A DNA stretch of 64,000 nt from Aurantiacibacter sp. MUD11. GTDB taxonomy: Bacteria > Pseudomonadota > Alphaproteobacteria > Sphingomonadales > Sphingomonadaceae. The first letter of the stretch is position 1. Each line of letters starts with the position of its first letter. Under the pieces are notes generated by a model. The model saw nothing but the letters and a program-made list of their open reading frames with translations, was not told where the DNA came from and did no database searches. The position numbers and the translations under genes are program-made. The stretch lies in NCBI RefSeq assembly GCF_026967575.1, contig NZ_CP114054.1:2480001-2544000 (forward strand). Reading direction: 5' to 3'. Below are positions 1 through 9,115 of the stretch, piece after piece.

Positions 1-945
1 CAGCGCCAGGCTGGCGGCAATGGCGATCGTGCCGTCGGTGAGCGAGCCTTCGGGGAAATAGGGCGCGACCCAGCCGCGCAGCATCCAGGCGACGAAGGTG
101 AACGCGATGACCGGTACCAGCCGCCGCTCGGCCCCGGTCCACGGACCGTGCGGATCGATGGATTCGCGGGCTGCCTTGATGTCGAAGGGGTGCTCGGCAA
201 TCTTCTGCACGCGGGCGATGATCCATGCCGCTAATGGAATGCCCACCAGCACCACCGGCACGCCGAACATGGCCCACATGGCGAAGGTGATCTCGATTCC
301 GGAAATATCGCGCAGCAGCGCCACGCCGATGGCATTGGTGGGAGAACCGATGATCGTGCCGAGACCGCCGATGCTGGCGGCAAAGGCGAGGCCCATGGGC
401 AGCGCCCCGAACAGGCCCTCTTGTTGGCCGATCGCTTCGCTGCTCGAGGCCGATCCGCGATCGTTCAGCACCACGCCGCCAGCCAGCACGGCCAGGGCCA
501 TCGGCATCATGATCAGCGTGGTGGAGGTGTTGGAGATGATGTTGGACAGGATGGCGGCGGCCATCATGAAGCCCAGCAGCAGGCCGAACTCCCCGCCTCG
601 CCCGCCGATCCGGTCGAGGATGAAGCAGGCGAGCCGCTTGTGCAGCCCGGTCCGCTCGATGGCGAGGGCGAGGAAGGCCCCGCCCAGCAGCAGGAAGATG
701 ATCGGCGAGTAGTAGTCGCTCGCGACCTCGCCAGCGGTGCCGCCTCCGGCAAAGGGCAGGACGATGAATGGCAGCAGCGCCGTGGCGCTGAGCGGCACGG
801 CCTGTGTCATCCACCATGTCGCCATCCACCCGACCAGCCCGGCCACGTTCCAGCCCGCGGCGGACATCCCTTCCGGCGCAGGCAGCAGCAGGGTCAGCGC
901 GAACAGCGCCGGTCCCAGCCAGAAGCCGATGCGCTGTGCGGTCAT
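1..945 (-). CDS. DASS/SLC13-family sodium-coupled anion transporter, 3' end outside the window
   Basis: Reading the minus strand from the ATG at 945 gives 315 uninterrupted codons that run off the left edge, so the C-terminus is missing. The N-terminus (MTAQRIGFWLG...) is a hydrophobic segment. It is followed by a DASS-type region with TQAVPLSATALLP and then a Ser/Asn/Thr-rich stretch, NIISNTSTTLIMMP, that matches the SNT substrate/sodium-binding signature of the family. Near codon 200 comes IGSPTNAIG, a second family hallmark. Members import di- or tricarboxylates, or sulfate, with sodium across the inner membrane. The substrate cannot be decided from what is visible. The gene is divergent from the VOC protein at 1021. 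Confidence 0.85.
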   Translation of the reverse strand, partial: MTAQRIGFWLGPALFALTLLLPAPEGMSAAGWNVAGLVGWMATWWMTQAVPLSATALLPFIVLPFAGGGTAGEVASDYYSPIIFLLLGGAFLALAIERTGLHKRLACFILDRIGGRGGEFGLLLGFMMAAAILSNIISNTSTTLIMMPMALAVLAGGVVLNDRGSASSSEAIGQQEGLFGALPMGLAFAASIGGLGTIIGSPTNAIGVALLRDISGIEITFAMWAMFGVPVVLVGIPLAAWIIARVQKIAEHPFDIKAARESIDPHGPWTGAERRLVPVIAFTFVAWMLRGWVAPYFPEGSLTDGTIAIAASLAL

Positions 946-1020
946 ATTAGGCGATTACCCTCCCGGCCCGTATAGTTGGCAACCCTGCGGGATTCGCCGC
1001 GCCGGGGCAAGGAGGGGAGC

Positions 1021-1404
1021 ATGGCAGAGGGCAAGGTTCTGGGGATTGGCGGGCTGTTCATCCGTTCAGCCGATCCGGCGGCACTGGCCGCATGGTATCG
1101 CGACCACCTCGGCATTGCGGCCACGGAAAGCGGCCAGCCGACGCCTGACGGCGAGTGGGTGTGGGTGCAGGAGGCGGGGCCAACGGTCTTCGCCGGCTTC
1201 AAGGCAGACAGCGATTACTGGCAGGCCGAGCGGCAGGTGATGCTCAACCTGCGGGTCGAGGGGTTGGACGCCTTGCTGGCGCGCCTTGAGGCGGCCGGGA
1301 TCGAGGCGACCCACCGCGAAGCCATGGAAGGCGTCGGCAGTTTTGCCCGCATCGCCGATTGCGACGGCAATCCCGTCGAGTTGTGGGAAGCAGCCGCCAG
1401 CTAA
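1021..1404 (+). CDS. VOC-family (glyoxalase/bleomycin-resistance-like) protein
   Basis: A 127-residue single-domain protein, the usual size for one vicinal-oxygen-chelate unit. An in-frame ATG exists at 976, but the one at 1021 directly follows a strong ribosome binding site (AAGGAGGGGAGC), so 1021 is chosen. The N-terminal half (GIGGLFIRSADPAALAAWYR) is the typical first beta-alpha module. The C-terminal half ends in IADCDGNPVELWE, where the glutamate is the usual last metal ligand. Family members include glyoxalases, dioxygenases and antibiotic-binding proteins. The specific reaction cannot be inferred, and the neighbours do not help. Confidence 0.8.
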   Translation: MAEGKVLGIGGLFIRSADPAALAAWYRDHLGIAATESGQPTPDGEWVWVQEAGPTVFAGFKADSDYWQAERQVMLNLRVEGLDALLARLEAAGIEATHREAMEGVGSFARIADCDGNPVELWEAAAS

Positions 1405-1520
1405 AGCTGAGATTGCCACGGGCTAAGAATCCGTGCGTTTTCATTGCCCGACGGAAACGCCAACTGCACCCCCGAAAAGGCCGACATGGCCAAGAGAAAA
1501 CAGCAGCACAGGGGTCCCCC

Positions 1521-2813
1521 ATGGCAACCACCAACCCGACCACGCGGTCGCTCATCCGCAGCTTGCGCATCGCCGCCTTCACCGGCGCCGGTATCCTGGC
1601 CATGGCCAGCAGCGCGGCGCAGGCGACCGACGGCTACTTCCTCAACGGCCACGGTGCGAAAGCGAAGGGCATGGGCGGTGCGGCCATCGCCTTCCCGCAG
1701 GACGCGATGGCCAACATCAACAACCCGGCCAGCATCAGCGGCATCGAGGGGCGTGTCGATTTCGGGGTCGAGATCTTCATTCCCGACCGCGGGGCGGAGA
1801 TCACCGGCAACGGTGCCGGCCTCGACGGCAGCTATGACGGCAACGGCTCCAATCCCTTCGTCCTGCCGGAATTCGGCTATGTCCGCCCGATCGGAGAGAA
1901 CCTGACCTTCGGCCTGTCGATCAACGGCAACGGCGGGATGAACACCGATTACGAGCGCGCAAACCCCTTCGCTGCCTTCGGCGCGACCGGTGATGCCGGG
2001 GTGGACCTGAAGCAGGTCTTCATCACTCCGACGCTGGCCTACGAATTCACCGAGGGGCACAGCGTCGGCGTATCCGCCATCGGCCTGGTGCAGGGCTTTC
2101 GCGCCAGCGGGATCCAGCCGTTTGCCGCTGCCTCCGCCGACCCGGCCAACTTCACCAATCGCGACACCGACTGGTCGTTCGGCGCGGGCCTTCGCATCGG
2201 CTACTACGGCGAGCTGAGCGAGAACTTTGCCATCGGCGCCTTCTACCAGTCGACCATCTGGGCGACCGAGTTCGACAAGTATGCCGGGCTGTTCGCTGAC
2301 CAGGGTGGGTTCGACGTGCCCACCGCATATGGCGCGGGCATCGCCGTCACGCCGGTCGAAGGCCTGACTTTCGCCGCCGACGTGAAGCGAATCGAATACT
2401 CGGGCGTCAATTCGGTCGGCAATCCGCTGGGCGTGCTGTTCACCGGCGTCCCCTTCGGTGCGGATGACGGCCCCGGTTTCGGCTGGGAAGACGTGACGGT
2501 GTTCAAGCTCGGCGCCAGTTACGATGTCAGCGAAAGCCTGACGCTGCGCACCGGCTATGGCCGTTCGGACAACCCGGTGCCGCGTTCGGAGACCTTCCTC
2601 AACATCCTCGCCCCCGGCGTGGTGCAGGACCACTTCACCGTCGGTGCCACCTGGCGCAGCGAAAGCGGCTTCGAACTGACCGCCTATGCCATGCGCGCCC
2701 CGCGCAACGAGGTGCTGGGCCTGAATTCTATCCCGATGAACTACGGCGGCGGCGAGGCGAACATCTACCTCGCGGAAACCGCGTTCGGCCTGGAATTCGG
2801 TCTGGAGCTGTAA
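1521..2813 (+). CDS. OmpP1/FadL/TodX-family outer-membrane porin
   Basis: A 430-residue outer-membrane protein. The chosen ATG begins MATTNPTTRSLIRSLR, followed by a hydrophobic signal segment ending SSAAQA, with the mature protein starting TDGYFLNGHGAKAKGMGGAAIAF. The open frame extends back to 1359 but without signal-peptide character. The mature N-terminus with NGHG and the NNPAS block are FadL-family features: the N-terminus forms the hatch and the rest a 14-strand beta barrel. FadL proteins take up long-chain fatty acids or other hydrophobic compounds such as aromatics. The closing residues (AETAFGLEFGLEL) look like a final beta strand, although the terminal residue is Leu rather than the usual Phe. 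Convergent with infC, with a shared hairpin between them. Confidence 0.88.
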   Translation: MATTNPTTRSLIRSLRIAAFTGAGILAMASSAAQATDGYFLNGHGAKAKGMGGAAIAFPQDAMANINNPASISGIEGRVDFGVEIFIPDRGAEITGNGAGLDGSYDGNGSNPFVLPEFGYVRPIGENLTFGLSINGNGGMNTDYERANPFAAFGATGDAGVDLKQVFITPTLAYEFTEGHSVGVSAIGLVQGFRASGIQPFAAASADPANFTNRDTDWSFGAGLRIGYYGELSENFAIGAFYQSTIWATEFDKYAGLFADQGGFDVPTAYGAGIAVTPVEGLTFAADVKRIEYSGVNSVGNPLGVLFTGVPFGADDGPGFGWEDVTVFKLGASYDVSESLTLRTGYGRSDNPVPRSETFLNILAPGVVQDHFTVGATWRSESGFELTAYAMRAPRNEVLGLNSIPMNYGGGEANIYLAETAFGLEFGLEL

Positions 2814-2826
2814 GGAATAGGTAGGC

Positions 2827-2848
2827 GGCGGAGGCCAATGCCTCCGCC
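2827..2848. terminator. Hairpin between convergent fadL-like gene and infC
   Basis: A perfect 9-bp inverted repeat (GGCGGAGGC and GCCTCCGCC) around the 4-base loop CAAT lies just past the porin stop (2813) and before the infC stop (2863). Being symmetrical and between convergent genes, it could end transcription from both sides. There is no T-run on either side, so this is a candidate only. Confidence 0.5.
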
Positions 2849-2862
2849 CGGCCTGCCGGCGC

Positions 2863-3405
2863 TTACTTCGGCGCCAGCACCATCAGCATCTGGCGGCCTT
2901 CGAGGCGCGGGAAGGCTTCGACCTTGGCGATTTCCGCCACGTCGTCCTGCACGCGCTTGAGCAGGTCCATGCCCAGGTGCTGGTGGGCCATTTCACGGCC
3001 ACGGAAGCGCAGGGTGACCTTCACCTTGTCGCCGTTCTCGATGAACTTGTTCACGTTGCGCATCTTCACGTCGTAGTCGTGCGTGTCGATGTTCGGACGC
3101 ATCTTCACTTCCTTGATGTCCTGCGTCTTCTGCGTCTTGCGCGCCGCGTTGGCCTTTTTCTGGGCTTCGTAGCGGTACTTGCCGACATCGAGGAACTTGC
3201 ACACCGGCGGGTTCGCGTTGGGCGAAACCTCGACGAGGTTCAGGCCGGCATCGGCTGCCTGCTCGATCGCTTCGTCGGTGTACATCACGCCGAGGTTTTC
3301 GCCATTCTCGTCAATGACGCGAACCTTTTCGGCCTGGATGTATTGGTCGTATTTCGGGCCGGATTTGACCGGCGGTGCCATCATGCGGCGGGGTGGACGA
3401 GGTAT
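2863..3405 (-). CDS. infC: Translation initiation factor IF-3, probable AUA start
   Basis: IF-3 binds the 30S subunit, prevents premature 50S joining and proofreads the initiation codon. The protein has the N-domain signature ([16 protein letters not shown]), the conserved linker start ([22 protein letters not shown]) and the C-domain ([19 protein letters not shown]). The only in-frame ATGs near the N-terminus (3384 and 3381) have no ribosome binding site. Seven bases upstream of an in-frame ATA at 3405 there is a clean AGGAG (3417-3413). Starting there gives exactly 180 residues, the length of E. coli IF-3. IF-3 genes are known for rare start codons (AUU in E. coli) that allow autoregulation. 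If the ATA is not used, the protein begins at 3384 with 173 residues. Confidence 0.93.
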   Translation of the reverse strand: MPRPPRRMMAPPVKSGPKYDQYIQAEKVRVIDENGENLGVMYTDEAIEQAADAGLNLVEVSPNANPPVCKFLDVGKYRYEAQKKANAARKTQKTQDIKEVKMRPNIDTHDYDVKMRNVNKFIENGDKVKVTLRFRGREMAHQHLGMDLLKRVQDDVAEIAKVEAFPRLEGRQMLMVLAPK

Positions 3406-3475
3406 GGAATCGCTCCTGTTTCGACTGGTGTTTCTGCGGCCTATGTAGGGAGTAACGCGGGCAAAGGCCAGAGGT

Positions 3476-4198
3476 TCAAGCAGCCTCGCGCCACAGCGGG
3501 AATCGGGCCAGCTTCCTGGCCGTCGGCACCAGCGCATCGACGGCGCTTGCCGGTTGCAGCGCCTGCAGGATTGCGGGGTCGGCTGCATCCATGCCGCCGG
3601 TCAGCGCACCGAAGGCCGGCAGGATCATCCGCCCGCAGCCGCCATCGCCATTCTGGCTGACGACCGCGCAGGGGCGACGGATATGGCGATGGTGCACCTT
3701 CAGCTGCACGCGCGGGTGGAAATGGCCGGAAAGCTCGGGCCGCGTCTCGCCCTTCTTGGCCATGTGCCGCAGCACCATACCGGCGACCTCCAGCTCCTCG
3801 GCGATCGTGCCGCCGCTCTTGGCTTCCCCCATCGTGCTTTTCAGGGCGGGGTCGTGGTTGCCGGTGATCCACACCCAGTCGGTGGCGCGGGTGAGGGCGG
3901 CCAGCATGCCTTCCGCGTGCGGTTCCAGCCGCTGCGAGCCTTCCGAATCGTGGAAGTTGTCACCCAGCGTGAAAACGCGCCTCGCGCCCGTCTCGCGGAT
4001 CGCCTCGGCCAGCCGTTCCAGCGTCTCGCGGCTGTCGTAAGGCGGCAGCATTTGTCCGTGCCGGGCAAAGAAGCTCGCTTTCTCCAAGTGCAGGTCCGCC
4101 ACCAGCAACGCCTGCTCGCGCGGCCAGTAGAGCGCGCGCGACTGCGTCAGCACGAACTCGTCCCCGCAAAAGGGAAAGGCGAACGAAACGGGAACCAT
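3476..4198 (-). CDS. pdeM: Ligase-associated DNA damage response endonuclease PdeM (metallophosphoesterase)
   Basis: A 240-residue calcineurin-like phosphoesterase. The metal-binding motifs appear in order: ADLHLEK (D-x-H), GDNFHD, GNHD and GHFHP. The region [17 protein letters not shown] and the overall length fit the PdeM group, which is usually found with a DNA ligase, an exonuclease and a helicase in a DNA-repair cluster. None of those partners is nearby, so the repair role is an inference from family membership. The ATG at 4198 is chosen because the upstream open frame overlaps hemF in antisense. The gene is divergent from hemF, with 46 bases between the starts. Confidence 0.82.
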   Translation of the reverse strand: MVPVSFAFPFCGDEFVLTQSRALYWPREQALLVADLHLEKASFFARHGQMLPPYDSRETLERLAEAIRETGARRVFTLGDNFHDSEGSQRLEPHAEGMLAALTRATDWVWITGNHDPALKSTMGEAKSGGTIAEELEVAGMVLRHMAKKGETRPELSGHFHPRVQLKVHHRHIRRPCAVVSQNGDGGCGRMILPAFGALTGGMDAADPAILQALQPASAVDALVPTARKLARFPLWREAA

Positions 4199-4244
4199 GC
4201 GGCTCACTTGCCGCCTGCCACCGGCTTTGGCAAGAGGCCGAATC

Positions 4245-5099
4245 ATGGATTGGAGAAAACAGACCGAACAGGCCCGTACCTGGTTCGAAAGCCTGCGTGA
4301 CCGCATCTGCGCCGAATTCGAAGCCATCGAGCGCGAGGCCGGTTCGGACGCGAGCTTCGAATACATTTCCTGGGACCGCGAGACCGACGACGATTCCGAC
4401 GGCGGCGGCGGCGTGCGCGGGGTGATGAAGGGCAAGGTGTTCGAGAAGGTCGGCGTCAACGTCAGTACCGTCTCTGGCGCGTTCAGTCCCCAGTTCGCCG
4501 GGCAGGTGAACGGCGCCAGCGTGGAGAACCCCGAGTTCACCGCCACCGGCATTTCGCTGGTCGCCCACATGGCCAACCCGCACGTGCCAGCCGTGCACAT
4601 GAACACCCGTTTCCTGACCACGCAGGCCGCATGGTTCGGCGGCGGCGCGGACCTCAACCCGCCGATCGAATATGCGGAGGATACCGAGGCCTTCCACGCC
4701 CGCCTGCGCGCGGCATGCAGTGCCCATAACCCGACCTACTACGAGAAGTTCAAGAAGTGGGCGGACGACTACTTCTTCATCCCCCACCGCAACGTGGCGC
4801 GCGGCGTGGGCGGCATCTTCTACGATCACCTCGAATGCGAGGACACGGCTACCTTCGACCGTCACTTCGCCTTCACCCGGGACGTGGGCGAGGCCTTCCT
4901 CGACGCCTTCCCCGCCATCGTGCGCAAACGCATGGGCCAGGAATGGACCGAGGAAGAGAAAGCCGCCCAGCGTGAATGGCGCGGCCGCTATGTCGAGTTC
5001 AACCTGGTCTATGACCGCGGCACGCTGTTCGGTCTCAAGACCGGCGGCAATATCGATGCCATCCTGATGAGCCTGCCGCCCGAGGTGACCTGGAGCTAA
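4245..5099 (+). CDS. hemF: Oxygen-dependent coproporphyrinogen III oxidase
   Basis: A 284-residue enzyme converting coproporphyrinogen III to protoporphyrinogen IX using O2, in cytoplasmic haem biosynthesis. Family blocks are intact: VHMNTRFLTT, WFGGGADLNPP, FFIPHRNVARGVGGIFYDHL, and the C-terminal GTLFGLKTGGNIDAI followed by LMSLPPEVTW. The open frame begins at 4197, but homology to the family begins at MDWRKQTEQ (4245). Presence of hemF indicates aerobic haem synthesis. The stop codon overlaps by 3 bases the stop of the convergent GH16 gene. Confidence 0.96.
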   Translation: MDWRKQTEQARTWFESLRDRICAEFEAIEREAGSDASFEYISWDRETDDDSDGGGGVRGVMKGKVFEKVGVNVSTVSGAFSPQFAGQVNGASVENPEFTATGISLVAHMANPHVPAVHMNTRFLTTQAAWFGGGADLNPPIEYAEDTEAFHARLRAACSAHNPTYYEKFKKWADDYFFIPHRNVARGVGGIFYDHLECEDTATFDRHFAFTRDVGEAFLDAFPAIVRKRMGQEWTEEEKAAQREWRGRYVEFNLVYDRGTLFGLKTGGNIDAILMSLPPEVTWS

Positions 5100-6010
5100 T
5101 CGGTTTCCGGCCCGTAAACCCGCACCCAGTCCACCTCCATCGCGATTTCGCCGGCGGCGATGCGGTCTGCGGTTGACTGCGGCATGCCCTTGTAGGGCTC
5201 GTCAATGCCGTTGATCTTGTAGGGGTAGATACCGCCCACGGCGAAATTCAGCACCACGAATTGCGGGTTGTCGAACACCCAGTCGCCGAAGAATTCGACA
5301 TTGGTCTTGGGCACGCGAAAGGTCAGCACGTCGTCAACGAAGAATTCCACGCCCTCTGGCGTCCATTCGGCGGCGTAGACGTGCCAGTCGGTAACGTCCG
5401 ACCCATCGGTGAAGTACTGCCTGTCGGCGATGCCCATGTCGCCCGAATAGCCGGGACCATGCACCGCCACGCCGGTCCAGTCTGCCTGGCCGACATATTC
5501 CATGATGTCGATCTCGCCCTCGCTGGGCCAGGGCGCGTCGGCCAGCAGCCAGAAGGCGGGCCACACGCCGACAGCGTCAGGCATGCGGATGCGGGCTTCG
5601 GCGCGGCCGTGCGTGAATTCGAAAATGCCGCGGGTGTTGATGCGGCCCGAAAGGAAGTCGGCGTTGCGCTCCTCGTTGGTGTCCTCACCGGGGCGATAGA
5701 TCGGGCGCAGCACCAGCACACCGCCGTCGGCACCTTCCACGCCCTGCGCGAACTGGATGGTTTCGGGGGAGTCGACATAGGCCTGCTCCTCCTCGTTCAC
5801 CCAGAAATCCATGCCGACCACGTTCCACTTGGTGCGGTCCAGTTGCTCGGCGGAAAACTCGTCGGAGAAGAGCAGTTCGCGCCCGTTCTGCGCCTGCGCC
5901 GCATCGACTTCCGCCTCGGTAGGCGGGGCACTTGTGTCAGCGGCGGGCTGGCAGGCTGCCAGCGCGAGAACGGGAAGGGCGAGGGCGGTCTTGGTCAGGA
6001 GTGTTTGCAT
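5096..6010 (-). CDS. GH16-family glycoside hydrolase lipoprotein (laminarinase/beta-glucanase-like)
   Basis: A 304-residue lipoprotein with a signal peptide ending in the lipobox LALAAC (Cys20). The catalytic motif of family GH16, E-I-D-I-M-E (nucleophile Glu166, acid/base Glu171), is complete, and WPAFWLL upstream forms part of the active-site cleft. GH16 enzymes cleave internal beta-1,3, beta-1,3/1,4 or galactan linkages. This one would act in the periplasm or at the outer membrane. The exact polysaccharide cannot be read from the sequence. The window's other glycosidase is the GH3 protein at 62801, far away, and no SusCD-like pair or transporter is adjacent. Confidence 0.88.
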   Translation of the reverse strand: MQTLLTKTALALPVLALAACQPAADTSAPPTEAEVDAAQAQNGRELLFSDEFSAEQLDRTKWNVVGMDFWVNEEEQAYVDSPETIQFAQGVEGADGGVLVLRPIYRPGEDTNEERNADFLSGRINTRGIFEFTHGRAEARIRMPDAVGVWPAFWLLADAPWPSEGEIDIMEYVGQADWTGVAVHGPGYSGDMGIADRQYFTDGSDVTDWHVYAAEWTPEGVEFFVDDVLTFRVPKTNVEFFGDWVFDNPQFVVLNFAVGGIYPYKINGIDEPYKGMPQSTADRIAAGEIAMEVDWVRVYGPETD

Positions 6011-6041
6011 GGTCGCAGCCTAGCGGCCATGCCAGGGGCTG

Positions 6042-6950
6042 TCACTCGCTGCCGCGCTCCATCAACCGACCGACATCACGCAGTGCCACGCGGCTGGGGG
6101 CATTGGCCTGTTCGCGATAGAGGCTGGTGAGATAGGCTTCGTCGAAAGCGGTCAGCCGGAACGGCGGGGCTTCGACATCCTCGTTGAACAGTTCGAGGAT
6201 CGTGCCGAGCTCGGTCGCGCCTTCGGGCGTCAGCGTCTGCGCCAGTGCGCGCATGGTGACGTAATCGGCGATGGCAATCGTATCGAGCCCCTCGATCGCA
6301 TCGCGGCGGATCATCACCACCGAGACATCGATATCCTCGCGCACGCCCAGCTCGGTGCGGCTGATCGCCGTGCTGGCGAAGGTGGGCGGATTGCCGTTGG
6401 AGGCGATGCCGTCACGGTTGCGCATGGTGGTGACGTTCCATGCCAGCACCGGACTTTCGGTCTCGCGCACGCGCTTGGCATCCCAGAAGCTGAGCCCGTC
6501 GGCGAGGTAGTGATCGGCATCGCGCAACTGTTCGAACTCGTCATGCGGATCGTCCACGAAGGCGACGATGACATTGGCCGTGCAGGGTTCGCCGCGGATA
6601 ACCTCGTGCCCGATGCGCTCCGCATTGGAACGGATGCGGCCGATGATTTCGTAGGCGGTGCGCGTTTCGGCGCCGAAGACGCCGGGGCACACGGGACGCT
6701 GCATGCGCGCCAGCGGCGCTGCCACGGAACCACCGCGCGGCGTTATGTCCCGCGCCTGCTCTCGCGCCTGCGAGTGCATTTCGCCCAGCTCGCCGGTAAC
6801 GACGATGTCCTGTCCGCCCTCGACCTCGGGATCGAGCGCTTGTTCGACCTCGGTAATGGCATCCTGCGCAGCCAGCGGCGCAGCGGACAAGGCGATCACC
6901 GCAAAAGCAGCGGAACAGGCCAGCAAGGAGGACAGTCGGGGGGGCTTCAT
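6042..6950 (-). CDS. Secreted protein of unknown function
   Basis: A 302-residue protein with a clear signal peptide (RLSSLLACSAAFAVIALSAAPLAAQ). The ATG at 6950 is preferred over 6965 because GGAG sits 9 bases upstream. After the signal come an acidic stretch and QDIVVTGE, a motif often seen at the start of mature TonB-dependent receptors, but no receptor domain follows. A Cys pair (VCPGVF and GEPCTANVI) may form a disulfide. The C-terminal half (IDVSVVMIRRDAIEGL and TIAIADYVTMRALAQTL) is helical. I do not recognise a named family. It is divergent from the M1 peptidase. Confidence 0.7.
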   Translation of the reverse strand: MKPPRLSSLLACSAAFAVIALSAAPLAAQDAITEVEQALDPEVEGGQDIVVTGELGEMHSQAREQARDITPRGGSVAAPLARMQRPVCPGVFGAETRTAYEIIGRIRSNAERIGHEVIRGEPCTANVIVAFVDDPHDEFEQLRDADHYLADGLSFWDAKRVRETESPVLAWNVTTMRNRDGIASNGNPPTFASTAISRTELGVREDIDVSVVMIRRDAIEGLDTIAIADYVTMRALAQTLTPEGATELGTILELFNEDVEAPPFRLTAFDEAYLTSLYREQANAPSRVALRDVGRLMERGSE

Positions 6951-7134
6951 CACGAGATTCTCCATAGCATGTCCCGCTTGAATCGCGTCGCAAAATCGAC
7001 GGCGCGGCAAATGCGATGCCTGTGAACTCGCTGAAAACACGGCAGTTGCCTAGCGAAAACCCATGAAGCGGTGACTTGGCTCGACGATTTGCTATGCAGC
7101 CGCCCAAACAAGGTCGCATAAAAGCGGAGACTCC

Positions 7135-9054
7135 ATGCGAATTGCACTCTTTGCGCTGCCGGCACTGCTGGTTGCCGCCTGCACCACCGAAACGGCCCCG
7201 GAAGAACGTACCGTCGCGCCGATCCTGACCAGCGAGCAGGCCTTCGACGAATTCACCTATGCCCGCCCCACCGAAGCGCGGGTGACCCACGTGGCGCTCG
7301 ATCTCGCTCTCGATTTCGAGGCGCGCCGGGTGGAAGGCACGGCCACGCTGGACGTGCAGGCCGCCGAAGGCGTGGACGAGATCGTCCTCGATTCCAACGG
7401 GCTGGTGATCGGCGGTGTGATGGACGGCGCAGGCAATGCGCTGGAGTTCACCGTGGGCGAAAACGATCCCGACAAGGGCGAACCGATCACGGTGAAGCTG
7501 GGCGAGATCGATGGTTCCGCCTTGCAGCAGGTCGTCATCGACTACACCAGCGCGCCGGAGGCCGAGGCACTGCAATGGCTCGATCCGGAGCAGACCGCCG
7601 GCGGTGAGCATCCCTTCGTGTTCAGCCAGGGCCAGGCGATCCTCAACCGCAGCTGGATCCCGACGCAGGACAGCCCCGGCATTCGCCAGACCTGGGAAGC
7701 GCGCATTACCGCGCCGAAGGAACTGAACGTGGTGATGAGCGGCATTTCGCGCGGCGAGCCGGAGGAGGTGGACGAGAACCGCCACGCTTTCGAATTCGCC
7801 ATGGACAATTCCGTCCCGCCGTACCTGATCGCGATTGCCGCCGGGAACATCGCGTTCGCCGAACTCGGCCCGCGCTCGGGCGTCTGGGCGGAACCTGAAG
7901 TGCTGGAAGAGGCCGCCGCCGAACTGGTCGATACCGAAGCCATGATCGACGCCGCGGAAGAGATCTACGGCGACTATCGCTGGGGCCGCTACGACATGAT
8001 CGTGCTGCCGCCTGCCTTCCCCTACGGCGGCATGGAAAACCCGGTGATGACCTTCCTCACGCCGACCTTCATCGCGGGCGACCGCTCCAACACCGGCCTC
8101 GTCGCGCATGAGCTCGCGCACAGCTGGTCGGGCAACCTCGTCACCTATTCTAGCTGGCGCGACGGCTGGCTGAACGAGGGCGTGACCTCCTATTTCGAGA
8201 GCCGCATTTCCGAATCCGTCTTCGGTGAGAAGCGCGCTGAGCAGGAATATGCGCTCAGCTACGCATCGCTGGTCGAAGCCATCGAGGAAAACGGCGCGGA
8301 CAATCCCAACACCGCCATGCGCACGCCCGAAGGCATCAGCCCCTTCGATACCGTGGGCGAGGCGATCTACGACAAGGGCACGGTGTTCCTGCGCACGGTG
8401 GAAACCATCGTCGGGCGCGAGGAATTCGATGCCTTCATGCGCGGCTGGTTCGATCGCCACGCCTTCCAGCCAGCGACCTCAGAAATGTTCCTTGCCGAAC
8501 TGCGCGAGGAACTGGTTGCCGGGGACGAAGAACTGGAAGACGCGCTGATGCTGGACGAGTGGATCTACGGCACCGGACTTCCGGAAAATGCCGTGGCTCC
8601 GAAGGCCGATGCCTTCGCCGAAGTCGACGAGGCTGCCGCCGCCTATGCCGCGGACGGCACGCTGCCGCTGGTCGCGACCTGGACCAACTGGACCGGTGCC
8701 GAACAGCAGCGCTTCCTGCAGGAACTGCCGGAAGACCTGTCAGCCGATCAGCTGGCATCGCTCAACGGCAGCCTCGGCCTTGCCGGAAACGGCAACAACG
8801 AAGTGCTGTTCCTGTGGCTGGAGGCGGCGCTGCGCAACGAATACGATCCCGCTGTACCGCAGGCCGAGCAATTCCTTGCCGAGGTGGGCCGCAACAAGTT
8901 CGTCTCGCCGCTGTTCCGCGCGCTGTGGGATACCGGCCGCTGGGGTCGCCCGATCGCCACGCGCATCTATGCGGACACGCGCGGCGGCTATCACAGCTAC
9001 ACCCGCAGCCGAGTGGACGAGATCGTCGGTTACGAGGGCGCAAGCGGCAGCTGA
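7135..9054 (+). CDS. M1-family aminopeptidase lipoprotein (leukotriene-A4-hydrolase-like)
   Basis: A 639-residue zinc aminopeptidase exported as a lipoprotein (lipobox ending at Cys16). It has the N-terminal M1 beta domain, the exopeptidase motif PYGGMENP, and the full zinc site H325-E-L-A-H329 with the third ligand Glu348 in WLNEG. The C-terminal helical domain (TSEMFLAELREEL ... KFVSPLFRALWD) is like that of leukotriene A4 hydrolase homologues. It should trim N-terminal residues from periplasmic peptides. GGAG lies 5 bases before the ATG. All key residues are present. Confidence 0.93.
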   Translation: MRIALFALPALLVAACTTETAPEERTVAPILTSEQAFDEFTYARPTEARVTHVALDLALDFEARRVEGTATLDVQAAEGVDEIVLDSNGLVIGGVMDGAGNALEFTVGENDPDKGEPITVKLGEIDGSALQQVVIDYTSAPEAEALQWLDPEQTAGGEHPFVFSQGQAILNRSWIPTQDSPGIRQTWEARITAPKELNVVMSGISRGEPEEVDENRHAFEFAMDNSVPPYLIAIAAGNIAFAELGPRSGVWAEPEVLEEAAAELVDTEAMIDAAEEIYGDYRWGRYDMIVLPPAFPYGGMENPVMTFLTPTFIAGDRSNTGLVAHELAHSWSGNLVTYSSWRDGWLNEGVTSYFESRISESVFGEKRAEQEYALSYASLVEAIEENGADNPNTAMRTPEGISPFDTVGEAIYDKGTVFLRTVETIVGREEFDAFMRGWFDRHAFQPATSEMFLAELREELVAGDEELEDALMLDEWIYGTGLPENAVAPKADAFAEVDEAAAAYAADGTLPLVATWTNWTGAEQQRFLQELPEDLSADQLASLNGSLGLAGNGNNEVLFLWLEAALRNEYDPAVPQAEQFLAEVGRNKFVSPLFRALWDTGRWGRPIATRIYADTRGGYHSYTRSRVDEIVGYEGASGS

Positions 9055-9115
9055 CGCTGCAAGAGCGCTTTCCCGTTGCAAATCGACACGATTCACCCCC
9101 ATTTAGGGGGTAATC

